A stretch of 64,000 nt of DNA from Burkholderiales bacterium (GCA_016000265.1 JAECRL010000006.1:1-64000); one strand, 5' to 3'. Numbered from the stretch's first letter, positions 14,491 through 23,734 are shown. Notes: generated by a model from the sequence alone, not told the origin. Program-made: numbers and translations.

Positions 14491-16890
14491 ATGAGTCGAT
14501 TCAATGTGCGCAAGGTGGCCGTTCTCGGCGCCGGCGTGATGGGCGCCCAGATCGCAGCCCACCTGGTCAACTGCAAGGTGCCGGTTGTTCTGTTTGACCT
14601 GCCTGCCAAGGAAGGCCCCAAGAACGGCATCGTCACCAAGGCCGTCGAAGGCCTCAAGAAGCTGAAGCCCGCTCCCCTGGGCATCGTCGAAGACGCCGCG
14701 CTGATCCAGCAAGCCAACTACGAAGAGCACCTCGAAGAGCTGCGCGGTTGCGACCTGATCATCGAAGCCATCGCCGAGCGCCTGGACTGGAAGGAAGACC
14801 TCTACAAGAAGATCGCTCCCTTCGTGAACGATCACGCCATCCTGGCGACCAACACGTCGGGCCTGTCCATCACGGCCATGGCCAACGTGCTGCCCGAGCA
14901 ACTGCGCTCGCGCTTCCTGGGCATCCACTTCTTCAACCCGCCGCGCTACATGGCGCTGCTGGAGCTGATCCCCACCGAATACACCCAGCCGCAAGTCGTT
15001 GACCAGCTGGAAGCCTTCTCGACGACCGCCGTCGGCAAGAGCGTCATCCGCGCCTACGACACCCCGAACTTCATCGCCAACCGCGTGGGCGTGGCCGGCA
15101 TGATGCTGACCTTCCGCGAAGTCGAACGTTCGGGCCTGGGCTACGACATCGTCGACGACCTGACCGGCAAGAAGATGGGCCGCGCTTCGTCGGCCACCTT
15201 CCGCACCGCCGACGTGGTGGGCCTGGACACGATGGCGCACGTCATCAAGACCCTGCAGAACGGCGCCAAGGACGACCCGTTCAACGCCGCTTTCGCCAAC
15301 CCCGTGGCCCTCGACAAGCTGCTGGAGAAGGGCCACTTCGGTCAGAAGACCAAGGCCGGCTTCTTCAAGAAGGAAGGCAAGGCCATCCTGCAGTTCAACG
15401 CCGAAACCGGCGAGTACGTGGCTGCTGGCGGCAAGGCCGACAAGGAAGTCACCGACATCCTGCGCAAGCCCGCTGCCGAGCGCCTGAAGGCCCTGCGTGA
15501 GTCCGCTCACCCGCAAGCCCAGTTCGTGTGGTCCATCCTGCGCAACGCCTTCCACTACTCGGCCGTGACGCTGGAGTCGATCGCCGAGTCCGCTCGCGAC
15601 ATCGACTTCGCCATGCGCTGGGGCTTCGGCATGAAGCAAGGCCCCTTCGAGATCTGGCAGGAAGCCGGCTGGAAGCAAGTGGCTGAATGGGTGAAGGCCG
15701 ACATCGACGCCGGCAAGGCGCTGTCCAAGGCCCCGCTGCCCGCCTGGGTGTTCGACGGCCGCGACGGTGTGCACACCGCCGAAGGCTCCTGGTCGCCCAA
15801 GGCCGGCAAGTACGTGCCCCTGCGCAACCTGCCCGTCTACCAGCGCCAGTACTTCCGCGAAGACGTGCTGGGCTCGAACGCCCCGAACGCCGCCACCGCG
15901 GGCAAGACCCTGTTCGAAGACGCCGCCATCCGCCTGTGGACCCTGGACGACGAGGTGGTCATCGCCTCGATCAAGTCCAAGATGCACACCATCAGCGGTG
16001 AAGTCACCGCCGGTCTGGCCAAGGGCCTGGAAATCGCCGAAGCTGGCTACAAGGGCCTGGTGATCTGGTCGCAAGACGGCCCGTTCTCCGCCGGTGCCGA
16101 CCTGCAGTCCATGATGCCCGCCTTCATGAGCGGTGGTGGCAAGGCCATCGCCCCGTTCGAGAAGCAGCTGCAGGACTTCATGCTGTCGCTGCGCTATGCC
16201 AACGTGCCGACCGTCGCTGCCATGCACGGCCTGGCCCTGGGCGGTGGCTGTGAGCTGGCCGTGCACGCCGCCAAGCGCGTGGCCGCCATCGAGAGCTACG
16301 TCGGTCTGGTCGAAGTCGGCGTGGGCCTGATCCCCGGCGGCGGTGGCCTGGCTTACCTGGCCCGCCGCGCCGCTGAACAAGTCGAAGCGTCCAAGGGCGT
16401 CTCCGGCATGGTTGGCGCCGAGCTGATGGGCTTCGTCAAGGAAGGCTTCCAGGCCGCGGCCATGGCCAAGGTCGGCACCTCCGCCATCGAAACGCGCAAG
16501 TTCGGCTACCTGCTGGACAGCGACGTCATCGTGCCGCACAAGGACGAGGTCCTGCACGTCGCCATCGCACAGGCCAAGGCCATGTACGAGTCGGGCTACC
16601 GCGCCCCGGCCAAGAAGCTGTTCGCCGTGGCCGGCCGCAACGTCAAGGCCACGCTGCAGTCGTCGCTCATCAACATGCGTGACGGTGGCTTCATCTCGGC
16701 CCACGACTACCACATCAGCTCGTGCATCGCCGACGTGCTGACCGGTGGCGATGTCGATGCCGGCACCCTGGTGAGCGAGGAGTACCTGCACGCCCTGGAG
16801 CGCAAGCACTTCTGCGCGCTGCTGGACAACCCCAAGACGCAAGAGCGCATCATGGGCATGCTGTCCACCGGCAAGCCCGTCCGCAACTGA
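14491..16890 (+). CDS. fadB: 3-hydroxyacyl-CoA dehydrogenase/enoyl-CoA hydratase, inverted-domain FadB
   Basis: This bifunctional 799-residue enzyme hydrates enoyl-CoA and oxidises the 3-hydroxyacyl-CoA with NAD. The dehydrogenase comes first: Rossmann motif VAVLGAGVMGAQIAAHL at residue ~8, catalytic IHFFNPPRYM and LLELIP near residue 150. The crotonase fold comes last (from ~residue 490), with both catalytic glutamates visible in LGGGCELAVHA and GLVEVGVGLIPGGGG. This is the reverse of E. coli FadB and matches FadN-like enzymes. GAGGAGAGAAC precedes the ATG. The thiolase gene begins 18 bp after the stop. Confidence 0.94.
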   Translation: MSRFNVRKVAVLGAGVMGAQIAAHLVNCKVPVVLFDLPAKEGPKNGIVTKAVEGLKKLKPAPLGIVEDAALIQQANYEEHLEELRGCDLIIEAIAERLDWKEDLYKKIAPFVNDHAILATNTSGLSITAMANVLPEQLRSRFLGIHFFNPPRYMALLELIPTEYTQPQVVDQLEAFSTTAVGKSVIRAYDTPNFIANRVGVAGMMLTFREVERSGLGYDIVDDLTGKKMGRASSATFRTADVVGLDTMAHVIKTLQNGAKDDPFNAAFANPVALDKLLEKGHFGQKTKAGFFKKEGKAILQFNAETGEYVAAGGKADKEVTDILRKPAAERLKALRESAHPQAQFVWSILRNAFHYSAVTLESIAESARDIDFAMRWGFGMKQGPFEIWQEAGWKQVAEWVKADIDAGKALSKAPLPAWVFDGRDGVHTAEGSWSPKAGKYVPLRNLPVYQRQYFREDVLGSNAPNAATAGKTLFEDAAIRLWTLDDEVVIASIKSKMHTISGEVTAGLAKGLEIAEAGYKGLVIWSQDGPFSAGADLQSMMPAFMSGGGKAIAPFEKQLQDFMLSLRYANVPTVAAMHGLALGGGCELAVHAAKRVAAIESYVGLVEVGVGLIPGGGGLAYLARRAAEQVEASKGVSGMVGAELMGFVKEGFQAAAMAKVGTSAIETRKFGYLLDSDVIVPHKDEVLHVAIAQAKAMYESGYRAPAKKLFAVAGRNVKATLQSSLINMRDGGFISAHDYHISSCIADVLTGGDVDAGTLVSEEYLHALERKHFCALLDNPKTQERIMGMLSTGKPVRN

Positions 16891-16908
16891 TCGATCGGAG
16901 ACACACAC

Positions 16909-18132
16909 ATGTCCAAGCAACTCCGCGACGTTTACGTCGTCGCTGCCACCCGCACCCCGATCGGCAAGTCTGGTCGTGGCGTCTTCAAGAACACCCGTCC
17001 TGACGACCTGCTGGTTGCCACGATCAAGAACGCCCTCAAGCAGGTTCCGACGCTGGACCCGGCTGCCATCGAAGACGCCATCGTGGGCTGCGCGATGCCC
17101 GAAGGCGAACAAGGCATGAACGTGGCCAAGATCGCCGCGCTGCTGTCGGGCCTGCCCAAGACCGTGGCCGGCGCCACCGTCAACCGCTTCTGCGCGGCTG
17201 GCATCACCGCCGTGTCCATGGCCGCTGACCGCATCCGCGTCGGTGAAGCCGAGGTCATGATCGCCGGTGGCGTGGAATCGATGTCCATGGTCCCCATGGG
17301 CGGCTCCAAGCCGTCGTTCAACCCCGCCGTGGTCAACCTCGACGAGAACGTCGGCATCGCCTACGGCATGGGCATGACCGCCGAGAAGGTGGCCGAGCAG
17401 TGGGGCGTGACCCGCGAAGAGCAGGACGCTTTCGCCACCGAATCGCACCGCCGCGCCATCGCCGCCCAGCAAGCTGGCTTCTTCGATGCCGAGACCACCC
17501 CGGTCGAGATCGAAGTGCGCACGCCCAACCTCGAAACCGGCGAAGTGACCGTCTCCAAGAAGGTCATCAGCCGCGACGAAGGCGCCCGCCCTGACACCTC
17601 GGTGGAAGGCCTGGCCAAGCTGCGCCCGGTGTTCGCTGCCAAGGGTTCGGTCACGGCCGGCAACTCCTCGCAGACGTCGGATGGCGCTGGCTGCCTGATC
17701 CTGGCTTCCAAGGAAGCCTGCGTGAAGTACGGCTTGACCCCGCTGGCTAAGTTCGTGGCCTTCGCCGTCAAGGGTGTGCCGCCCGAGATCATGGGCATCG
17801 GCCCGATCGAAGCCATCCCCAAGGCCCTGGAGTACGCCGGCCTGAAGGCGTCGGACATGGACTGGGTCGAGCTCAACGAAGCCTTCGCTGCGCAGTCGCT
17901 GGCTGTGCTCAAGGACCTCGACAGCAAGGGCCACGTGCTCGACCGCGCCAAGGTCAACCCGATGGGCGGCGCCATCGCCCTGGGTCACCCCCTGGGCGCC
18001 ACCGGTGCCATCCGCGCTGCGACCGTGGTTCACGGCCTGCGCCGCACTGGCGGCAAGTACGGCATGGTGACGATGTGCATCGGCACCGGCCAGGGTGCCG
18101 CGGGCATCTTCGAGCGCGTCGACAGCCTGTGA
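16909..18132 (+). CDS. fadA: acetyl-CoA acyltransferase (thiolase)
   Basis: This 407-residue thiolase splits 3-ketoacyl-CoA and completes the beta-oxidation cycle. The nucleophilic Cys is in VNRFCAAGITAV near residue 90, followed by GGVESMSMVPMGG. The catalytic His is in ALGHPLGATGAIRA, and the second Cys in MCIGTGQGAAGIFE near the C-terminus. It is 18 bp behind fadB, which supports a FadBA complex. A strong terminator follows at 18161, so the hydrolases downstream are a separate unit or are reached by read-through. Confidence 0.95.
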   Translation: MSKQLRDVYVVAATRTPIGKSGRGVFKNTRPDDLLVATIKNALKQVPTLDPAAIEDAIVGCAMPEGEQGMNVAKIAALLSGLPKTVAGATVNRFCAAGITAVSMAADRIRVGEAEVMIAGGVESMSMVPMGGSKPSFNPAVVNLDENVGIAYGMGMTAEKVAEQWGVTREEQDAFATESHRRAIAAQQAGFFDAETTPVEIEVRTPNLETGEVTVSKKVISRDEGARPDTSVEGLAKLRPVFAAKGSVTAGNSSQTSDGAGCLILASKEACVKYGLTPLAKFVAFAVKGVPPEIMGIGPIEAIPKALEYAGLKASDMDWVELNEAFAAQSLAVLKDLDSKGHVLDRAKVNPMGGAIALGHPLGATGAIRAATVVHGLRRTGGKYGMVTMCIGTGQGAAGIFERVDSL

Positions 18133-18158
18133 TCGGCTGACCTCGTGTTGGACGAATG

Positions 18159-18187
18159 AGAAAGCCCGCCACCGTGCGGGCTTTTTC
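18159..18187 (+). terminator. rho-independent terminator after fadA
   Basis: The 9-bp stem AAAGCCCGC/GCGGGCTTT with loop CACCGT is followed by five T. It ends the tetR-acd-fadB-fadA transcript. Confidence 0.88.
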
Positions 18188-18282
18188 TTCGGCCTTCGCG
18201 GAGCTGGGCTCCCCGTTTCACCGTTCCCCCGTTCCCCTCCCGTTTGCTCACCGTGGGTTCAATCGCCCCCAGGCCCGTTCCG

Positions 18283-19131
18283 ATGGAATCGTTCCGCGTC
18301 CTCACCGCCGACGGCCACAGCCTGGCCGCACGTTGCTTCAAGCCGCAGGGCGAAGCACCGCAGCGCGCCGTCATCATCGCGTGCGCCCTGGGCGTGCCGC
18401 AAAGTTTCTACACGCGCTACGCGACCTGGCTGACCCAGCAAGGCTGCGTGGCCTACACCTTCGACTGGCGCGGCATGGGCGAGTCCGCCCCCGACAACCT
18501 GCGTCACTACCGCGCCAAGCTCCTGGACTGGGCGCTGCACGATGCGCCGGCCCTGATGGCCCTGGTGGCCCAGCGCCACCCGAGCCTGCCCATCAGCTGG
18601 TTCGGCCACAGCATGGGCGGCATCCTGTTTGGTGCCATGCCGCAGCACCCGCAGATCGACCACGTGGTCACGCTGGGCAGCGGCAGCGGCTACGTCACGC
18701 ACCTGGCCAAGCCGCTGCGCTACGTCATCGGGGCCTTCTGGCACGTGATCGTGCCGCTGAGCGTGGCCCGCCACGGCTACTACGCCGGCCGCCGCATCAA
18801 CGCCGTGGGCGACCTGCCGCGTGGCATCGTCGCGCAATGGAAGCGCTGGTGCGCGTCGCCTCAGTTCGTGCTCAGCGAGGGCGAGCCCATCCGCCAGGCC
18901 TATGCCGGCGTGACGCTGCCCATCACCGCGGTGCTGTTCACCGACGACACCATGGCCAGCCCGGACGGCATCCGCGCCGTGCACCAGGCCTACAGCGGCA
19001 CCCGCGTGGACTACCTCACCCTGCGTCCGCAGGACGTGGGCGCCCGCAGCGTGGGCCACTTCAACTTCTTCCACGGCCGCACCGGCCCGCAGGGCTGGCG
19101 CCACAGCCTGCCCTGGCTGGGCTTGGCCTGA
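18283..19131 (+). CDS. alpha/beta hydrolase (first of two tandem paralogues)
   Basis: This alpha/beta-fold hydrolase has about 282 residues. The strand-turn FDWRGMGESAP and the nucleophile elbow WFGHSMGGILFG (Ser in GHSMG) are clear; the acid is probably in FTDDTMASPDG and the His in SVGHFNFFHG. It aligns along its length with the next gene, including DGHxLAAR, GVPQxFY and the WRGxGxSAP block, so they are tandem duplicates. I chose the ATG at 18283 because it matches the paralogue's start; an in-frame ATG at 18244 adds 13 residues. The position after fadBA hints at an acyl-ester or acyl-CoA substrate, but this is inference. Confidence 0.85.
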   Translation: MESFRVLTADGHSLAARCFKPQGEAPQRAVIIACALGVPQSFYTRYATWLTQQGCVAYTFDWRGMGESAPDNLRHYRAKLLDWALHDAPALMALVAQRHPSLPISWFGHSMGGILFGAMPQHPQIDHVVTLGSGSGYVTHLAKPLRYVIGAFWHVIVPLSVARHGYYAGRRINAVGDLPRGIVAQWKRWCASPQFVLSEGEPIRQAYAGVTLPITAVLFTDDTMASPDGIRAVHQAYSGTRVDYLTLRPQDVGARSVGHFNFFHGRTGPQGWRHSLPWLGLA

Positions 19132-19156
19132 GCGGGTCGATGCCTTGCCTTCGCCC

Positions 19157-20008
19157 ATGACCCACCCCTTCGAGCCCCTGACCCTGCGCACCCGCGATGG
19201 CCACGAGCTGGCCGCCCGCGCCTACGTGCCCCCTGGCGAGGTGCGCCGCGCGGTGCTGATCGGTGCGGCCATGGGCGTGCCGCAACGCTTCTACCAGGCC
19301 TTCGCGAGCTGGCTGGCCGAGCAGGGCGTGGCGGTGCTGACCTTCGACTGGCGCGGCACGGGCGACTCGGCCCCGCGCCGCCTGCGTGGCTTCCAGGCCA
19401 GCCTCACCGACTGGGCCACGCAAGACCTGCCCGCCGCCGCCGACGCGCTGTGCGCGCGCTGGCCCGATGCGCCGCGCACCTTCCTGGGCCACAGCCTGGG
19501 CGGGCAGCTGTTCGGCTGGCTGGAGCAGCCCGAGCGCTTCGAGCGCGTGCTGACCGTGGCCAGCGGCAATGGCCACTGGCGCATGAACGCGCCCGCCGTG
19601 CGCCGCAAGGCGCCGCTGCTGTGGTGGGTGCTGGTGCCCGTGGGCATCGCGCTGGCGGGCTACTTCCCGGGCAAGCGCCTGGGCGCCGTGGGCGACCTGC
19701 CCGCTGCGGCCATGTGGCAGTGGCGCCGCTGGTGCCTGCACCCCGACTACATCGGCTGTGAAGGCCCCGCCCTGCGCGAGCGCTACGCCGCGATCCGCCA
19801 CCCCATCACGGTCGTGCTGATGGAGGACGACGAACTCATCGCTCCCGAAGGCATCCGCGCGCTGTATCGTCTCTATTCGGGCGCCCGGGTGCGCTTCGAA
19901 TCCCTGCACCCCCATGCCCACGGGCTGAAACGACTCGGTCACTTCGGCCTGTTCCAACCCCCTGCCTCGAAGCTGTGGCCCCAGGCCCTGCGCTGGCTGG
20001 CGTCCTGA
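19157..20008 (+). CDS. alpha/beta hydrolase (second tandem paralogue)
   Basis: This 283-residue alpha/beta hydrolase has the nucleophile elbow FLGHSLGGQLFG, the FDWRGTGDSAPRRL strand-turn, a probable catalytic Asp in MEDDELIAPEG and a His in LGHFGLF. It starts 25 bp after the first paralogue and 33 bp before the enoyl-CoA hydratase, so the three are probably one transcript. The ATG at 19157 is preferred to an in-frame TTG at 19145. A third, more distant paralogue lies at 36323. Substrate unknown. Confidence 0.86.
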   Translation: MTHPFEPLTLRTRDGHELAARAYVPPGEVRRAVLIGAAMGVPQRFYQAFASWLAEQGVAVLTFDWRGTGDSAPRRLRGFQASLTDWATQDLPAAADALCARWPDAPRTFLGHSLGGQLFGWLEQPERFERVLTVASGNGHWRMNAPAVRRKAPLLWWVLVPVGIALAGYFPGKRLGAVGDLPAAAMWQWRRWCLHPDYIGCEGPALRERYAAIRHPITVVLMEDDELIAPEGIRALYRLYSGARVRFESLHPHAHGLKRLGHFGLFQPPASKLWPQALRWLAS

Positions 20009-20041
20009 GCCCTTTTCCGCACCCACACCAAGGAGACCACC

Positions 20042-20821
20042 GTGTCCGACGAAATCCTGTCCCACCGCGAAGGCGGCATCCTGACCCTGACCTTCAACCG
20101 CCTGGACAAGAAGAACGCCATCACGGCGGCCATGTACTCGACCCTGGCCGCCGCCTTGGTGGGCGCGGCCGAGGACGACGCGGTGCGCGTGGTCGTGCTG
20201 CAAGGCCACGAGCAGGTGTTCACCGCCGGCAATGACCTGGCCGACTTCCTCAACAACCCGCCGGACATGAGCAAGAAGGACGCCGATCCGGCCCCGGTGG
20301 TGAGCTACCTCGAGGCCCTGCGCACCTTCCCCAAGCCGCTGCTGGCCTCGGTGGCCGGCCCGGCCGTGGGCATCGGCACGACCATGCTGCTGCACTGTGA
20401 CCTGGTCTACGCCGCCGACAACGCCGCGTTCAGCTTGCCCTTCGTCAACCTGGGCCTGTGCCCCGAGGCCGGCGCCAGCCTGCTGCTGCCGGCGCTGGTG
20501 GGGTACCCGCGCGCCGCCGAAAAGCTGCTGCTGGGTGAGGCCTTCTACGCCGAAGAGGCCGTGGAGATGGGCGTTGTCAACCGCATCCTGCCCCCTGGCG
20601 AGGTCAACGCCTACACCCAGGCGCAGGCCGCCAAGCTGGCCGCCAAGCCGGCCGCCTCGCTGCGCGCCACCAAGGCCCTCATGAAGATGGGCCAGGTCGG
20701 CCTGCAAGCCATCATGGGCGAGGAGCTCAAGCTTTTCGGTGCGCTGCTGCGCGGCCCCGCGGCCAAAGAGGCCATCAACGCCGTGATGGAAAAGCGCAAG
20801 CCCGACTTCAAGGGCATGTGA
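20042..20821 (+). CDS. enoyl-CoA hydratase/isomerase family protein
   Basis: This 259-residue crotonase-fold protein acts on acyl-CoA, most simply as an enoyl-CoA hydratase or isomerase. It shows the oxyanion-hole segments VFTAGNDLADF and AGPAVGIGTTMLL, and a Glu in LGLCPEAGASLLLP at the usual catalytic place. The start is GTG with AAGGAGACC upstream; no ATG fits. It closes the hydrolase-hydratase set beside fadBA and may widen the substrate range of that pathway. Confidence 0.9.
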   Translation: MSDEILSHREGGILTLTFNRLDKKNAITAAMYSTLAAALVGAAEDDAVRVVVLQGHEQVFTAGNDLADFLNNPPDMSKKDADPAPVVSYLEALRTFPKPLLASVAGPAVGIGTTMLLHCDLVYAADNAAFSLPFVNLGLCPEAGASLLLPALVGYPRAAEKLLLGEAFYAEEAVEMGVVNRILPPGEVNAYTQAQAAKLAAKPAASLRATKALMKMGQVGLQAIMGEELKLFGALLRGPAAKEAINAVMEKRKPDFKGM

Positions 20822-20855
20822 TCCGGGTGGCTGACGCCAGGGGAGGGGATGGCCT

Positions 20856-20878
20856 AAAATGGGTGCAACGCCCATTTT
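20856..20878 (+). promoter_or_regulatory. perfect inverted repeat before the DUF6502 gene
   Basis: AAAATGGG, seven bases and CCCATTTT form a perfect 8-bp stem 24 bp before the DUF6502 start. The left arm also contains TAAAAT, a possible -10 box. It could be a terminator for the preceding gene, an operator, or a leader hairpin; the sequence does not decide. Confidence 0.5.
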
Positions 20879-20902
20879 GGCGAGGGGCCTCCCTCTGCCC
20901 CC

Positions 20903-21766
20903 ATGACCGACCCCGACGTCCCCGCTGACCCCTCCACCGGCCACGAAGAGCTGCTCGATGCCCTGCAGTCGGTGCTGGCTCCCCTGGCTCGCCTGGCGGT
21001 CGCCCGTGGCCTGACCTACGCCAACGTCGAGGAGGCCATCAAGGTCGCCTACGTGCGCGCCGCCCGCGACGAACAGATCGCCCAGGGGCACGCACCGCAC
21101 CGCCTGGTCAGCCGCATCAGCACGGCCACTGGCATCAACCGCCGTGAGGTGACCCGCCTGGTGCAGGCGGATGAGGGCGTGCCGCGTCCACCGGCGGTCT
21201 CGCAGGTCTCTCAGCTGTTCACGCGCTGGCTGTCCGATCGCAGCCTGCGCGTGCGAGGCAAGCCCCGCCCGCTGCCTCGCCAGGGCGACGCCCCGAGCTT
21301 CGAGTCCCTGGCCCGCTCCATCACGCAGGACGTGCACCCGCGCAGCCTGCTCGACGAGCTCTGCCGGCTGCAGCTGGCGCGCTGGGATCCGCAGACCGAC
21401 CTGGTCACGCTCACGCAGGACGGCTTCACCCCGCATGGCGACTGGCAGCGGCTGTTGTCCCTGCTGGGCAGCAACGTGGGCGACCACCTGACGGCCGCGG
21501 TGGACAACGTGCTGGCCGACGGTCCGCGGCACTTCGAGCAGGCGGTGTTCGCCGAGGGCCTGTCCGAGGCGTCCGTCGAGATGCTGCGCACCTTGGCGCG
21601 GCGCCACTGGAAGACGCTCCTGAGCGAGGCCGTGCCCCTGCTGGAGAACCGCATCGAAGAAGACGCGCTCGCTGGGGCCGACAACACGCGCCGCGTGCGC
21701 CTGGGCCTCTTCACTTACCACGATGGCGACGCGCAACCGGTGCCGCCCGAGCCGACCGATCCATGA
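20903..21766 (+). CDS. DUF6502 family protein
   Basis: This 287-residue protein matches the proteobacterial DUF6502 family. Its N-terminus (VLAPLARLAVARGLTYANVE, then EAIKVAYVRAA) and RISTATGINRREVTRLVQ at ~75-95 resemble a winged-helix DNA-binding region. The rest is helical, with FTRWLSDRSLRVRGKPRPLP and SFESLARSITQDVHPRSLLD. The function of the family is unknown; the N-terminal features suggest DNA binding. A lipoprotein gene begins 10 bp after its stop, so the two are probably co-translated. An inverted repeat lies in its leader. Confidence 0.8.
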   Translation: MTDPDVPADPSTGHEELLDALQSVLAPLARLAVARGLTYANVEEAIKVAYVRAARDEQIAQGHAPHRLVSRISTATGINRREVTRLVQADEGVPRPPAVSQVSQLFTRWLSDRSLRVRGKPRPLPRQGDAPSFESLARSITQDVHPRSLLDELCRLQLARWDPQTDLVTLTQDGFTPHGDWQRLLSLLGSNVGDHLTAAVDNVLADGPRHFEQAVFAEGLSEASVEMLRTLARRHWKTLLSEAVPLLENRIEEDALAGADNTRRVRLGLFTYHDGDAQPVPPEPTDP

Positions 21767-21776
21767 GGGGCCTGAG

Positions 21777-22964
21777 ATGTTCGCAGTCGTTCGACACCGT
21801 TTGACGCTGGCGCTGCTGCTGTGCCTGGCGCTGGTCCATGGCTGTGGAGGCGGCTCGCAGACGGCGAGTGCGCCCGGCGTGGGCAGTGGCGGCACCGGCT
21901 CTTACTCCGCGGGGCCGATCTCGGGCCTGGGCTCGATCATCGTCAACGGCGTGCGCTACGACGTCGACGGCGCGGCCTTGTCCAGCGAGGACACGGCCGC
22001 GCCCGGGGCGGACGACCTGCAACTCGGCGTGGTCGTCGAGGTCGAGGGCGGTGCCGTCAGCCGCGCGGCCACCGGCGCGGACACGGCGGTGGCCACGCGC
22101 GTGCGCTACGTCAGCGAGTTCATCGGGCCGGTGTCGGGCCTGCCGGGCGGCGGGGCCCGTCCCACGTCGATCACGGTGCTGGGGCAGCCCATCGACGTCA
22201 ACGCACAGACCGTGCTGCCGACCACCCCGCTCGCCAACGCCGAGGAGGTCGTGGTCTTCGGGTTGCCCGATGCCACCGGTCGTGTCACGGCCACCCGCGT
22301 CGACCGCGTCAGCTCGCCCCCGCTCTACAAGCTCTCGGGCCGGGTGCAGAGCCGCAACGACGTCGCCCGCACCTTCACCATCGGACAGGTGCCTCAGACG
22401 GTGTCCTACGCCAGCGGCGCCTTGCCGGCCGGCTTCGCCGTCAACGCCTACGTGCGCGTGCAGGTGCAGAAGACCCCGATCGCCCCCAACGAGTGGGCGG
22501 CCGCCCGCCTGGGCCTGCGCGACCCGCTGGTCAGCGACGATCGCGAAGGGCGCCTGGAGGGGTTGGTGTCCGACTACGTCGTCAGCGGCACCACCGCCAC
22601 GGGCCGGGTCAACGGCACCTCGGTCAACTTCAGCGCGGTGCGGGGGACGTCGGGCCTGGTCAATGGCGCGCGCGTGGAGGTCGAGGGCCGCTTCAATGGC
22701 GGCACCCTGGTGGCCTCCGACCTGGAGGTGGAGGACGACAGCGTGCAGCGCGAGGTCGAGTTGCACGGCTTCGCCTCGTCGGTGACGTCCACCAGCCTGG
22801 CGCTGAACGCCTACCGCTCGGCTTTCAACGTCGCGTACGGCGTGGGCGTGGTCGACGGTGGCCTGAACTTGGTCAACGGGGCCTGCATCGAGGTGCGCGG
22901 CGTGTTGCTCGACTCCGGGGGGTTCCAGGCCAGTCGCATCAAGGCAGACAACGACTGCCACTGA
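21777..22964 (+). CDS. DUF5666 repeat lipoprotein
   Basis: This 395-residue secreted protein has the signal sequence LTLALLLCLALVHGCGGG; Cys in LVHGC is the likely lipidation site, although His at -2 is atypical. The body holds several DUF5666-like beta modules, recognisable by repeated G-I-xVNGxxYD, LxxGxxVEVEG and GRVQSRN...FTIG patterns. These small barrels occur in tandem in envelope proteins of unknown function. The ATG at 21777 was chosen because it begins the signal peptide, 10 bp after the DUF6502 gene. Coupling with a putative DNA-binding protein is unusual and is noted below. Confidence 0.82.
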   Translation: MFAVVRHRLTLALLLCLALVHGCGGGSQTASAPGVGSGGTGSYSAGPISGLGSIIVNGVRYDVDGAALSSEDTAAPGADDLQLGVVVEVEGGAVSRAATGADTAVATRVRYVSEFIGPVSGLPGGGARPTSITVLGQPIDVNAQTVLPTTPLANAEEVVVFGLPDATGRVTATRVDRVSSPPLYKLSGRVQSRNDVARTFTIGQVPQTVSYASGALPAGFAVNAYVRVQVQKTPIAPNEWAAARLGLRDPLVSDDREGRLEGLVSDYVVSGTTATGRVNGTSVNFSAVRGTSGLVNGARVEVEGRFNGGTLVASDLEVEDDSVQREVELHGFASSVTSTSLALNAYRSAFNVAYGVGVVDGGLNLVNGACIEVRGVLLDSGGFQASRIKADNDCH

Positions 22965-22999
22965 TCGAGGCGGTGCCCCGGCGGGGCAGGGCAAGGGGG

Positions 23000-23734
23000 T
23001 CAGGGCCCCTGGAAGCCCCCTCGGCGGAAGGTCAGCACCAGGGTGTCGCGCCAGCCGTGTTCGCCCAGCGGTTGAATCGGCGTGGACTCGTGGATCACGC
23101 GCTCGTCGTCGAGCAGCAGCGTGCTCCACGGCTGTTCCAGCGTGAAGCGCACGCCGTGCGGCCCCTGGGCCTCGAAGACGCGGGTTTCGCCGCCTTTGAT
23201 GGCGTGGCGCTCCAGCATCAGCACGGCCACGAAGTCCACGCCGTCGCGGTGCGCGCCCTCCGGGGTGGGCCGCCCGATGCCGCCGGTCGTGTCCACCCGG
23301 AACTGGTGGGCCTCGATGTACCACGATGGCGTGGGCTTGAGCCGCGCCAGCAGCCCGCCCAGTTGCGTGAGCAGTGCCTGCCACATCGGGTGGGCGCACA
23401 CGCCCGCGTCCACCGGCTCGAACCAGCGCTCGAAGCCGCCGTGCAGGGCGTTGTAGGTAACGGGCTGCCAGTGCGCGCGGTGCGGCGTTTGCTGCAACTC
23501 GCTGCGCGCGGTGTCCAGCACGAAGCAGCTGTGGCGGCGAAAGCGGTAGTGGCCGCCGTCGCGCAGGTGGGCGTCGGGCGGCAGGTCGGACCAGCTGGTG
23601 TGCAGGGCGTCGGCCTGCGTGGCGTCGGCGTGCAGTCGCTCGAAGAGCAGGCCCGAGGGGATCAGGGCCCAGCCCTCGCCCTGCAGGGCGGCCGACACCT
23701 CGTCGAGGTTGGCGGGGGAGGCAAGGAAGCGCAT
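23000..23734 (-). CDS. 2-oxoglutarate/Fe(II) dioxygenase family protein
   Basis: This 244-residue protein resembles the 2OG-Fe dioxygenase family (2OG-Fe_Oxy_2). The metal motif HxD is in PEGAHRDGVDFV and the distal His in RVIHESTPI; the Arg of HGWRDTLVLTF is placed to bind 2-oxoglutarate. A conserved WYIEAHQFRVD precedes the HxD. Family members hydroxylate free amino acids or small metabolites, but the substrate here cannot be told. The ATG at 23734 is preferred; an upstream frame to 23806 adds low-complexity residues. Confidence 0.8.
   Translation of the reverse strand: MRFLASPANLDEVSAALQGEGWALIPSGLLFERLHADATQADALHTSWSDLPPDAHLRDGGHYRFRRHSCFVLDTARSELQQTPHRAHWQPVTYNALHGGFERWFEPVDAGVCAHPMWQALLTQLGGLLARLKPTPSWYIEAHQFRVDTTGGIGRPTPEGAHRDGVDFVAVLMLERHAIKGGETRVFEAQGPHGVRFTLEQPWSTLLLDDERVIHESTPIQPLGEHGWRDTLVLTFRRGGFQGP

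Noticed and set aside
14350..18033. A minus-strand open frame of about 1227 codons
   Set aside because: It is the exact antisense of fadB and fadA. The residues are a shadow of their codon use (repeated HVVG, AGHH) and no domain is visible.
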